From contig JAEKFU010000499.1 of assembly GCA_016522385.1 (NCBI GenBank), forward strand, positions 1 to 20,445: DNA of 20,445 nt. The letters run 5' to 3'. The notes below the pieces were generated by a model. The model saw only the letters and a program-made list of their open reading frames with translations. It had not been told where the DNA came from and searched no databases. The translations under genes were made by a program, and so were the position numbers. Origin of the DNA: Pseudomonadota bacterium. Lineage in GTDB: Bacteria > Pseudomonadota > Alphaproteobacteria > Rhizobiales > Aestuariivirgaceae. Of the stretch, positions 13,528 to 20,445 are shown one piece after another. How positions within the stretch are numbered: the first letter of the stretch is position 1; each line of letters starts with the position of its first letter.

Positions 13528-16404
13528 ATGGCGCATTGGAATACAAAAGTGTCAGAACCCAAAATCGAATTGTCGAAAAAGAACTGGGACGAAGTCAAGT
13601 CAACTACCTGCTACATGTGTGCATGTCGCTGTGGGATCAAAGTTTACCTTAAAGACGGCACGGTCAGATATATTGAAGGCAATCGGGACCATCCGATCAA
13701 CAAGGGTGTGCTGTGCGCCAAGGGTTCGGCCGGCATCATGCAACAATATTCGCCGGCCAAGCTGAACAAGCCGCTGATCCGGGTCGGTGAGCGCGGATCA
13801 GGGGAGTTCCGCGAGATAGAATGGGAAGAAGCTTTGCGGACCGCCACAATGTGGCTTTCCGAGGTGCGCAACACCGACCCGCGCAAACTGGCCTTCTTCA
13901 CAGGACGCGACCAAAGCCAGTCCCTAACCGGTTGGTGGGCAATCCAGTACGGCACTCCGAACTATGCAGCCCATGGCGGATTCTGTTCGGTAAACATGGC
14001 TGCCGCCGGTCTCTACACTATCGGCGGCGCTTTTTGGGAATTCGGTGAGCCGGACTGGGAATACACCAGATATTTTATGCTGTTCGGGGTCGCCGAAGAG
14101 CACGGTTCCAACCCGATGAAGACGGCCCTTGGTCGCCTCAAAACGCGCGGCGCTAAGTTCGTTTCCGTCAATCCGGTACGGACCGGATACTCCGCCATTG
14201 CCGATGAATGGGTTGGCATTCGCCCAGGCACCGATGGCCTGTTCGTCGCCGCGTTGATCCACGAACTCATGAAGGCTGGTGAAATCGATCTCGATTATCT
14301 ATTGCGTTACACCAACGCGCCGTGGCTTGTTATCCAGAACGAGGGCGGCGAGGATCATGGCATCTTCGCCCGCGACGCCAAAGGTAATCCTCTCGTTTGG
14401 GACAAGAACAATGCCAAGGCGGTGAATGCCCTCTCGATCGGCTACGTGCCGGCTCTATCCGGCAAATTTGGGCTGCCAGGTGGCCGCAAGGCTGTACCCG
14501 TGTTTGAGTTGCTTGCACAGCGGTTCCTCGATGAGAGCTATTCGCCTGGCTCTGTTGCCGAAAGAACCGGTATAGGCGCCGATACCATCAAGCGCATCGC
14601 GGCCGAACTTGCCCACACGGCATTTCAGGAAGAGGTGACCCTGGATGTCGAATGGACTGATTGGGCCGGCCGCAAACACGACAAGCTGATCGGCCGCCCG
14701 GTCTCGATGCATGCCATGCGCGGCATCTCGGCCCATTCCAACGGCTTCCACACCTGCCGCATGATCCACATTCTGCAAATCCTGCTTGGCAGCATCGATT
14801 GCCCCGGCGGCTTCCGTTACAAGGCGCCGTATCCCAAACAGACACCACCATGGCTGAGGCCGGCCGGTAAGCGCGCCGGCGACATGCGTGCCGAGCCACT
14901 CGGGGGCCCACATCTTGGTTTCCCGATGAAACCGGCTGATCTGTTGCTCAATGATGACGGCTCACCACAGCGAATTGACAAGGCCTTCAGCTGGGATGCG
15001 CCCTTTGCCGCCCATGGTCTGATGCACACGGTTATCAACAATGCCGCCACGGCCGATCCGTATCCGATCGAAGTGCTGTTCCTTTACATGGCGAACATGG
15101 GTTGGAACTCGGCAATGAACCCGCCTGACACCATCCGCCAGCTGACTGCTAAGAACCCCGACACCGGCGAGTATGCTATCCCGAAGTTCATCTATTCAGA
15201 TGCCTACCTGTCAGAAACGGTGCCCTACGCCGATCTCATCCTGCCCGATACGACGTATTTGGAACGCTGGGACTGCATTTCACTGCTTGACCGTCCGATA
15301 TCGGAGCCGAATGGTCCGGCGGACTCAATTCGCCATCCTGTGATCAAGCCGGACCGCGACGTGCGCCCATTCCAGGACGTTCTCATTGACCTGGGCGCAC
15401 GGTTGGGCCTGACGGGCTTTGTCAACGAAGACGGCACAGCAAAATATCCCGGCGGCTATCCGGACTACATGGTCAATCACCAGCGCAAACCAGGTATCGG
15501 CCCACTCGCCGGCTGGCGCGGCAAGACCGGTGATCGGTTTGGCTCCGGCGAGCCCAATCCCCGCCAGTTGGAGAAATATATTGAGAACGGCGGCTTCTGG
15601 CATCAAGAGTTACCGCTCAATAAACGCTACATGCGCCATGCCAACATCGAGGCGCTCAACTGGTCGGTCGAAATGGGTTTCCGGCTATCGTCGAATCCGG
15701 TGATCTTCCAGCTTTATCTGGAACCGATGCAGCAGTTTCGCCTGGCCGCGCAGGGCCATGGTGAGATCACCGTGCCGGCCGTGCACTCCGATCGGGTGGA
15801 GACGTTTTTTGACCCGTTGCCTTTGTGGCACACACCGCTCGAAGAATCGATCGTCGATGGCGACGAGTATCCAATCCACGCGATAACCCAGCGGCCAATG
15901 GCAATGTACCATTCGTGGGGCACGCAAAATGCATGGCTGCGCCAGATCTTTAACCGTAACTGGCTTTACATGTCGCATGACAAGGGCCGCGAACTGGGTT
16001 TGGCGGACGGCGACTGGGTGTATGTGAGTTCCCATCACGGTCGCATCAAAGTGCAGCTGAAATTGATGGATGGCGTCAATCGGGACACCGTTTGGACCTG
16101 GAACGCCATTGGTAAGCGTTCCGGCTCTTGGAACCTTGCAAATGATGCGCCGGAATCTAGAAAGGGCTTTCTGCTCAATCATGTGATTTCCGACCTGCTA
16201 CCGCAGCGCGATGGCGGCTATCGCTATTCCAACTCCGACCCAGTCACGGGCCAGGCCGCCTGGTACGATTTGCGGGTCAGAATAGAGAAGGCAGAACCCG
16301 ATACCGCTGCCCTGTGCGAGCCGCAGTTCAAGACCTTGAAGAAGCCCTCCGGCATTAGGGCACGGCCGCCTCTTTTGAAATTTACCGGCGACAGGAAGCC
16401 ATGA
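13528..16404 (+). CDS. soeA: Sulfite dehydrogenase molybdopterin subunit SoeA
   Basis: From the ATG at 13528 the protein is 958 residues, the catalytic subunit of a DMSO-reductase-family molybdoenzyme. GGA five bases upstream supports this start; TTG 13435 would put the operator and T tract inside the gene. The N-terminal [4Fe-4S] site is Cys28, Cys31, Cys35 and Cys63 (CYMCACRCG ... VLCAKG). A cysteine at 153 in HGGFCSVNMA is positioned to ligate molybdenum. There is no twin-arginine signal, so it acts on the cytoplasmic side, as expected for SoeABC, which oxidises sulfite to sulfate and passes electrons to quinone. The C-terminal dinucleotide-binding domain has ITQRPMAMYHSWGTQNAW. soeB overlaps its stop. 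Thiosulfate or polysulfide reductase relatives look similar; context after xsc favours sulfite oxidation. Confidence 0.9.
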   Translation: MAHWNTKVSEPKIELSKKNWDEVKSTTCYMCACRCGIKVYLKDGTVRYIEGNRDHPINKGVLCAKGSAGIMQQYSPAKLNKPLIRVGERGSGEFREIEWEEALRTATMWLSEVRNTDPRKLAFFTGRDQSQSLTGWWAIQYGTPNYAAHGGFCSVNMAAAGLYTIGGAFWEFGEPDWEYTRYFMLFGVAEEHGSNPMKTALGRLKTRGAKFVSVNPVRTGYSAIADEWVGIRPGTDGLFVAALIHELMKAGEIDLDYLLRYTNAPWLVIQNEGGEDHGIFARDAKGNPLVWDKNNAKAVNALSIGYVPALSGKFGLPGGRKAVPVFELLAQRFLDESYSPGSVAERTGIGADTIKRIAAELAHTAFQEEVTLDVEWTDWAGRKHDKLIGRPVSMHAMRGISAHSNGFHTCRMIHILQILLGSIDCPGGFRYKAPYPKQTPPWLRPAGKRAGDMRAEPLGGPHLGFPMKPADLLLNDDGSPQRIDKAFSWDAPFAAHGLMHTVINNAATADPYPIEVLFLYMANMGWNSAMNPPDTIRQLTAKNPDTGEYAIPKFIYSDAYLSETVPYADLILPDTTYLERWDCISLLDRPISEPNGPADSIRHPVIKPDRDVRPFQDVLIDLGARLGLTGFVNEDGTAKYPGGYPDYMVNHQRKPGIGPLAGWRGKTGDRFGSGEPNPRQLEKYIENGGFWHQELPLNKRYMRHANIEALNWSVEMGFRLSSNPVIFQLYLEPMQQFRLAAQGHGEITVPAVHSDRVETFFDPLPLWHTPLEESIVDGDEYPIHAITQRPMAMYHSWGTQNAWLRQIFNRNWLYMSHDKGRELGLADGDWVYVSSHHGRIKVQLKLMDGVNRDTVWTWNAIGKRSGSWNLANDAPESRKGFLLNHVISDLLPQRDGGYRYSNSDPVTGQAAWYDLRVRIEKAEPDTAALCEPQFKTLKKPSGIRARPPLLKFTGDRKP

Positions 16405-17171
16405 TGACGGCACTGCCTGATACCTCAGCGGTCGGACAAAAGAAGCTCGGTCTGGTCATCGACCTTGACATCTGTGTCGGTTGCCAAGCCTGCGCGGTTT
16501 CCTGCAAGGAGTGGAATACCCAGGGTTATTCCGCGCCTTTGATCGATGACGATCCTTACGGTGCCAACCCCATGGGGCCGTGGCTCAATCGCGTTCACGC
16601 CTACGAGGCAGGAGAGGGTGTAGATGCCCAAGTGGTACATTTTCCACGCTCGTGCTTGCATTGCGAGCAGCCGGCCTGCGTGACGGTGTGCCCGACCGGT
16701 GCCTCCTACAAACGCGCGGAAGATGGCATCGTTTTGGTCAACCCTGACACCTGCATCGGCTGCAAGCTGTGTTCATGGGCCTGTCCTTATGGCGCACGTG
16801 AATACGACCACAATCACGGTGTGATGAAAAAGTGCACGCTGTGCGTCGACCGCATTTACAATGAACATTTTGAAGCGGAAGACCGCGTGCCAGCCTGTGT
16901 CAGGGCATGCCCGACCGGTGCTCGCCACTTCGGTGACCTCGGAGATGAAACCAGCGACATTGCAAAATTGGTGAAGCAGCGTGAAGGCTATGATCTGCTG
17001 CCGGAGATGAACTATAAGCCGGTCAACAAGTATCTGCCACCACGGGCGCGCCGTGACAAGGCGGGTACGCACCCGGCTGTCGCCTCACTGACTCCGCGGG
17101 CGACCAGCGGTCGCACTGGTTCGCTTGCCGAACGCTTCTTCCGCTGGGTCGATGACAAATTGTCCGGTTGA
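16401..17171 (+). CDS. soeB: Sulfite dehydrogenase iron-sulfur subunit SoeB
   Basis: A 256-residue ferredoxin-like subunit of the DmsB/NrfC type. Sixteen cysteines in four groups can hold four [4Fe-4S] clusters: C25/28/31/35 (CVGCQACAVSC), C85/88/93/97 (CLHCEQPACVTVC), C118/121/124/128 (CIGCKLCSWAC) and C145/148/166/170 (CTLC ... CVRAC). It carries electrons from the SoeA molybdenum centre to the membrane subunit SoeC. The start overlaps the soeA stop in an ATGATGA arrangement, pointing to translational coupling. ATG 16401 and ATG 16404 are both possible, with AGGAAG upstream. The C-terminal ~50 residues are a basic, Ala/Gly-rich extension beyond the cluster domains. Confidence 0.92.
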   Translation: MMTALPDTSAVGQKKLGLVIDLDICVGCQACAVSCKEWNTQGYSAPLIDDDPYGANPMGPWLNRVHAYEAGEGVDAQVVHFPRSCLHCEQPACVTVCPTGASYKRAEDGIVLVNPDTCIGCKLCSWACPYGAREYDHNHGVMKKCTLCVDRIYNEHFEAEDRVPACVRACPTGARHFGDLGDETSDIAKLVKQREGYDLLPEMNYKPVNKYLPPRARRDKAGTHPAVASLTPRATSGRTGSLAERFFRWVDDKLSG

Positions 17172-17185
17172 CGGTGGTCTGATAG

Positions 17186-18121
17186 ATGCATCCAGCTTAT
17201 TCTGTAATTCTGTTCACAACCTCATCCGGTGCTGGCTATGGTTTGCTCGCCCTCATCGGTTTGGCGGGCGCCACACATGGTGCGGCGTCCAGCATCGAGT
17301 TTGCCATTACGACGCTTGTTGTCGCTCTTGGCCTTATTTCAGTTGGGCTGCTGTCCTCGACGTTTCATCTCGGCCACCCCGAACGCGCCTGGCGCGCCTT
17401 TTCCCAATGGCGCTCATCCTGGCTGTCACGCGAAGGTATCGTTGCGGTCGCGACGTTCGTTCCAGCTCTGCTTTTCGCCTACTCCTGGACCTTTTCCAAT
17501 CAGGCCGTTGCGCTATGGGGTATTCTGTCTGCGGTCATGTGTGCTGCGACAGTTTACTGCACCGGCATGATTTATGCCTCGCTGCCGACAATTCGTCAGT
17601 GGCGCCATCCACTTGTGGTGCCGGTCTATCTGGTCTTCGCGCTGGCGACGGGCGCGACCCTCCTTCTGGCGCTCGCGCATGTGTTTGCTCGCGGCCAGCT
17701 GATACAGGTAATCTTTTCCGCAGCCGGCCTTGCCTCAGCACTGGTATTGAAACTGGTCTACTGGAGAAGCATAGATTCTACCAAGCCCTCTTACACGATT
17801 GAACAGGCCACCGGTATTGGTCATCTGGGGGCTGTGCGCCAGCTGGAATTGCCACACACGGCACAAAACTACCTGATGCAGGAAATGGGCTACCGGATCG
17901 GTCGCAAGCATGCCGAGAAGCTGCGTCGGATTGTCGTCCTCAGCCTAACCGGCGGATTGCTCTTCTGTTTGCTAACCTTGGTCTTGCCGTCAGCACTCGC
18001 GACTGCTGCAGCCATCCTCGCGGTTCTGTGGGCTGCCATTGGTGCTGTTACTGAACGTTGGCTGTTCTTTGCCGAAGCCGAGCATGTGGTCAATCTGTAC
18101 TACGGCAAGCCGGCCGCTTGA
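17186..18121 (+). CDS. soeC: Sulfite dehydrogenase membrane anchor SoeC (DmsC family)
   Basis: A 311-residue polytopic inner-membrane protein with about eight hydrophobic segments, of the DmsC type. Family-like features are the N-terminal MHPAYSVILFTTSSGAGYGL, the segment STFHLGHPERAWRAFSQWRSS between the second and third helices, SREG at the start of the third, and a C-terminal ERWLFFAEAEHVVNLYYG. It anchors SoeAB to the cytoplasmic face of the membrane and passes electrons to the quinone pool. It starts 14 bases after the soeB stop, so soeABC is one operon. The gene ends at 18121; no clear intrinsic terminator follows. Confidence 0.92.
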   Translation: MHPAYSVILFTTSSGAGYGLLALIGLAGATHGAASSIEFAITTLVVALGLISVGLLSSTFHLGHPERAWRAFSQWRSSWLSREGIVAVATFVPALLFAYSWTFSNQAVALWGILSAVMCAATVYCTGMIYASLPTIRQWRHPLVVPVYLVFALATGATLLLALAHVFARGQLIQVIFSAAGLASALVLKLVYWRSIDSTKPSYTIEQATGIGHLGAVRQLELPHTAQNYLMQEMGYRIGRKHAEKLRRIVVLSLTGGLLFCLLTLVLPSALATAAAILAVLWAAIGAVTERWLFFAEAEHVVNLYYGKPAA

Positions 18122-18320
18122 ACGCCGTGGCGATCAGCGCCGTTCTTGTGAGCGCCGGAATCCAGGGTCACGCGTTATCACGCTGGATGCCCCCGAACAC
18201 CGAGCTTGGTCAGTGTGAAAGAGAAATTCTAAACCCACATAAAAAATTCCTTATATAAACTATTCTTTATATGTTATGATAAACTTTAAACTGTGCAAAG
18301 AGCTGTGAACGGAGGCAATG
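18122..18320 (+). promoter_or_regulatory. soeC / bhmT intergenic region with AT-rich promoter segment
   Basis: The first half holds a weak inverted repeat, ATCCAG (18160-18165) / CTGGAT (18183-18188), a possible transcript-end structure without a T-run. The stretch 18228-18295 is conspicuously AT rich for this window and contains ATATAAA (18253-18259) / TTTATAT (18266-18272), a 7-bp inverted repeat, followed by TATGAT (18275-18280), a plausible -10 element for the methyltransferase gene. A GGAGG ribosome-binding site is at 18311-18315. I looked for a SAM-II-like riboswitch and did not recognise one. Confidence 0.45.
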
Positions 18321-19346
18321 ATGGCGCGTGCGACTTTCGACGAGCTCCTGGCCGGGCGGGACTGGTTGCTGGCTGACGGCGCGACCGGCACTAGTTTCTT
18401 TGCCATGGGCCTGATGTCGGGCGATGCACCTGAGTTATGGAACATCGACAACCCCGAATTGGTGGTCGCACTGCATGAGGGCTTTATCAAAGCCGGTGCC
18501 GACATCATTCTGACGAATTCATTTGGCGGCAGCACCTATCGCCTCAAGTTGCACGGTGCCGAAAACCGCGTCCATGAATTGAATGCACTGGCTGCTGGGA
18601 TTGCCCGCAAATGTGCCGATAACGCCGCACGCCCTGTCATCGTTGCTGGATCGATGGGCCCGACAGGCGAGATTTTCGCGCCCGTGGGAACTCTGTCGCA
18701 CGAAGACGGTGTGGCGGCGTTTCGCGAACAGGCACTGGCGCTCAAGGATGGCGGTGCAGACATCTTGTGGATCGAGACCATCTCGTCCGAAGAGGAATTG
18801 CGGGCGGCCGTGGAAGGCGCAAGCGCTGCCGGGTTGCCGATCGTCACAACCATGAGCTTTGACACCAACGGACGCACGATGATGGGCATTACGCCGGCCG
18901 GCTTCGCTCAATTGTCGGCATCATTACCAAACCAACCGGTGGCCATTGGCGCCAATTGTGGCACCGGCGCTGCCGAACTGGTGGCCACGGTTCTTGGCAT
19001 TACCGAGGTCCGGCCCGATGCCGTTGTGGTTGCTAAGGGCAATTGCGGCATCCCGGAATATGTCGATGGTCACATTCATTACTCCGGCACGCCACAACTG
19101 ATGGCGGACTATGCCTGTCTGGCCCGCGATGCTGGTGCCAAGATTATTGGTGGTTGTTGCGGCACCGGTTTTGAGCACCTCAAGGCCATGCACGACAGCC
19201 TGCGCAGTTACACTGGTGGCCCTCGTCCGAGCGTTGAGGAAATCGAGGCGCGCCTCGGCGCGGTTTCGGCGCTGGCGCACGGTCATGACGTTACTGTCGC
19301 AGCAGCTGCGGGTGGTGGTCGTCGCTCGCGCCGCCGTCGCGGCTAA
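18321..19346 (+). CDS. bhmT: Betaine-homocysteine S-methyltransferase family protein
   Basis: About 341 residues, a (beta/alpha)8 homocysteine S-methyltransferase domain over residues ~5-300. The zinc-binding cysteines are visible: Cys214 in GANCGTG and the pair Cys280/281 in GGCCGTG (numbered from the ATG at 18318). Early motifs LLADGATGTSFF and ADIILTNSFGGSTYRL match the family. The enzyme transfers a methyl group, most likely from glycine betaine, to homocysteine to make methionine. GGAGG is five bases from the ATG at 18321 and only two from the ATG at 18318, so I prefer 18321. The last ~20 residues form an unusual Ala/Gly then Arg-rich tail. It is separated from soeC by ~200 bases with its own promoter region and converges with the next gene, the two stop codons overlapping. 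S-methylmethionine could be an alternative methyl donor. Confidence 0.88.
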   Translation: MARATFDELLAGRDWLLADGATGTSFFAMGLMSGDAPELWNIDNPELVVALHEGFIKAGADIILTNSFGGSTYRLKLHGAENRVHELNALAAGIARKCADNAARPVIVAGSMGPTGEIFAPVGTLSHEDGVAAFREQALALKDGGADILWIETISSEEELRAAVEGASAAGLPIVTTMSFDTNGRTMMGITPAGFAQLSASLPNQPVAIGANCGTGAAELVATVLGITEVRPDAVVVAKGNCGIPEYVDGHIHYSGTPQLMADYACLARDAGAKIIGGCCGTGFEHLKAMHDSLRSYTGGPRPSVEEIEARLGAVSALAHGHDVTVAAAAGGGRRSRRRRG

Positions 19347-20445
19347 AGTAGGTCGATCGCCGCGAGGCACCTATCGACCTCTACTGGTGTATTATAGTGC
19401 GCAAGGCCGATGCGCAGAACGCCGCCCTTCTCCATCAGCCCCAACCGGCTGACTGGCTCGACCGCATAATTGTGCCCCGACCACACGAAAATGTTTTTCG
19501 CGGCCAACTCCTTGGCCATGGCTTCCGGGCGGTGATCCTGATGGGTGATGGAGACCGTCGGTACGCGCCGGTGCAAGGAATTGGACGAAGTGATCCCATG
19601 GATCTTTACGCCATTGATGGTTTGCAGCCCGTCAATAAGACGACCTGTCAGCTGTTTTTCCCACTCATCCAGCCGCTGCATCCCTGAGACGATCCTGGCG
19701 CGCTGATTACCCGATGGGTCACCAAGCGACGCAATATACTCGACGGCGCCAAGGACGCCCGCCAGGCTTTCACGCGGCGCTGAACCCAGCTCAAACTTAT
19801 CTGGAAGCGTCTCTTGCGCCGGACGCACTTGATAGGCAAAGACATCCTCCAGCAGGTCTTCGCGGCCCCACAGGATGCCCTGATGCGGTCCAAAGAACTT
19901 GTAGGACGAAGACACCAGGAAGTCACAACCAATTGCCTGGACATCAGTCGGGCAGTGCGGCGAGAACTGAACGGCGTCGACGTAACTGAGTGCGCCGGCT
20001 TCCCGGGCCTTTGCACATAGTCCGACAATGTCGTTGATTGTACCGGTGCAATTCGACGCCGCCCCGACGGCTACTAGCCTGGTTTTCTCACTCAACACTT
20101 CGTCGAGGGCGTTGTCGGCAAATTCGAACGTTTCGGGATCAAAATCCATCCACTGCACCCTCATCCCGATGTCTGCTGCCATAAGTAGCCATGGCGCAAC
20201 GTTGCCGTCGTGGTCCATGCGCGACAGAACAATCTCATCTTCCGCCTTGAACCGTCTGGCGAGACAGCGCGACATGTGCAGCGTCAGCGCCGTCATCGAC
20301 TGACCGAAGATGACCTCCCTTGGTGAGCGGGCATTGTAAAATGCCGCCATCATCCGGTGGGCCTCTTCTACAAGCTGAGCGGCGGCCAATGACGTGGCGA
20401 AGAATCCGCCCAGGTTGCCATTTGTCTCGATCATCGCAGTGGTCA
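19343..20445 (-). CDS. Cysteine desulfurase-like class V aminotransferase (5' end outside window)
   Basis: The frame stays open past an internal Met at 20434 to the right edge, and the residues there (TTAMIETNGNLGG) fit the interior of the family, so about 40-50 N-terminal residues are missing. About 367 residues are visible. PLP fold type I class V features are ARSPREVIFGQSMTALT, SRMDHDGNVAPW, YVDAVQFSPH with the PLP-pairing Asp, and the lysine in SSSYKFFGPHQG (residue 179 counted from the Met at 20434). At the place where group II desulfurases have the catalytic cysteine (pattern RSGHHCA), this protein reads WSGHNYA, so the cysteine is missing. It resembles the VC1184-type 'cysteine desulfurase-like' subfamily, whose substrate is unknown to me. 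It converges with the methyltransferase gene, the ends overlapping by four bases. Confidence 0.85.
   Translation of the reverse strand, partial: TTAMIETNGNLGGFFATSLAAAQLVEEAHRMMAAFYNARSPREVIFGQSMTALTLHMSRCLARRFKAEDEIVLSRMDHDGNVAPWLLMAADIGMRVQWMDFDPETFEFADNALDEVLSEKTRLVAVGAASNCTGTINDIVGLCAKAREAGALSYVDAVQFSPHCPTDVQAIGCDFLVSSSYKFFGPHQGILWGREDLLEDVFAYQVRPAQETLPDKFELGSAPRESLAGVLGAVEYIASLGDPSGNQRARIVSGMQRLDEWEKQLTGRLIDGLQTINGVKIHGITSSNSLHRRVPTVSITHQDHRPEAMAKELAAKNIFVWSGHNYAVEPVSRLGLMEKGGVLRIGLAHYNTPVEVDRCLAAIDLL

Noticed and set aside
16100..16115. Further half-sites of the TGTAAGCG palindrome (also near 11388 and 14868)
   Set aside because: They are single half-sites inside coding regions without the second arm, as expected by chance.
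18122..18317. SAM-II-type riboswitch before the homocysteine methyltransferase
   Set aside because: I could not recognise the conserved SAM-II core or pseudoknot; the region is mostly AT-rich promoter-like sequence.

Overview
The window looks like chromosomal DNA of an alphaproteobacterium, probably a marine or host-associated member of the Hyphomicrobiales or a neighbouring order. This is inferred from gene content (TauR of the MocR type, Xsc, SoeABC, a TAXI-type receptor, a DUF6489 protein, an alphaproteobacterial-type betaine-homocysteine methyltransferase) and from moderately high GC with GC-biased third codon positions. There are no rRNA or tRNA genes, transposases, integrases or CRISPR repeats. 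Gene density is high, and every stretch longer than about 250 bases is accounted for.

Layout. 1-2105: a membrane-anchored protein of unknown function running off the left edge, and an orphan TAXI-type periplasmic receptor, both on the minus strand. 2317-13357: a taurine/sulfonate dissimilation cluster. It holds pta (+), then DUF3604 metallohydrolase-like protein, TauE/SafE sulfite exporter and xsc (all minus, probably one transcription unit xsc-tauE-DUF3604), a divergent DUF6489 gene (+), then cupin, ald and tauR (minus), and finally a divergent class III aminotransferase (+). 13528-18121: soeABC, a cytoplasmic-facing molybdenum sulfite dehydrogenase. 18321-20445: betaine-homocysteine methyltransferase, converging on a partial cysteine-desulfurase-like PLP protein.

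How it works together (family knowledge plus context). The aminotransferase moves the amino group of taurine to pyruvate, giving sulfoacetaldehyde and alanine. Ald regenerates pyruvate and releases ammonium. Xsc splits sulfoacetaldehyde with phosphate into acetyl phosphate and sulfite, and Pta makes acetyl-CoA. Sulfite is either exported by TauE/SafE or oxidised to sulfate by SoeABC. No taurine importer is in the window.

The most interesting points are: (1) a 19-bp imperfect inverted repeat (6334-6393) whose arm contains the start codon of the sulfite exporter; (2) near-identical LacI-type palindromes in front of xsc/DUF6489 and in front of soeABC, suggesting a second regulator, not encoded here, that couples sulfite production to sulfite oxidation; (3) a DUF3604 metallohydrolase-like protein embedded in the sulfonate unit; (4) an inverted/direct repeat in the tauR-aminotransferase gap that is a likely TauR operator; (5) a cysteine-desulfurase-like protein without the catalytic cysteine.
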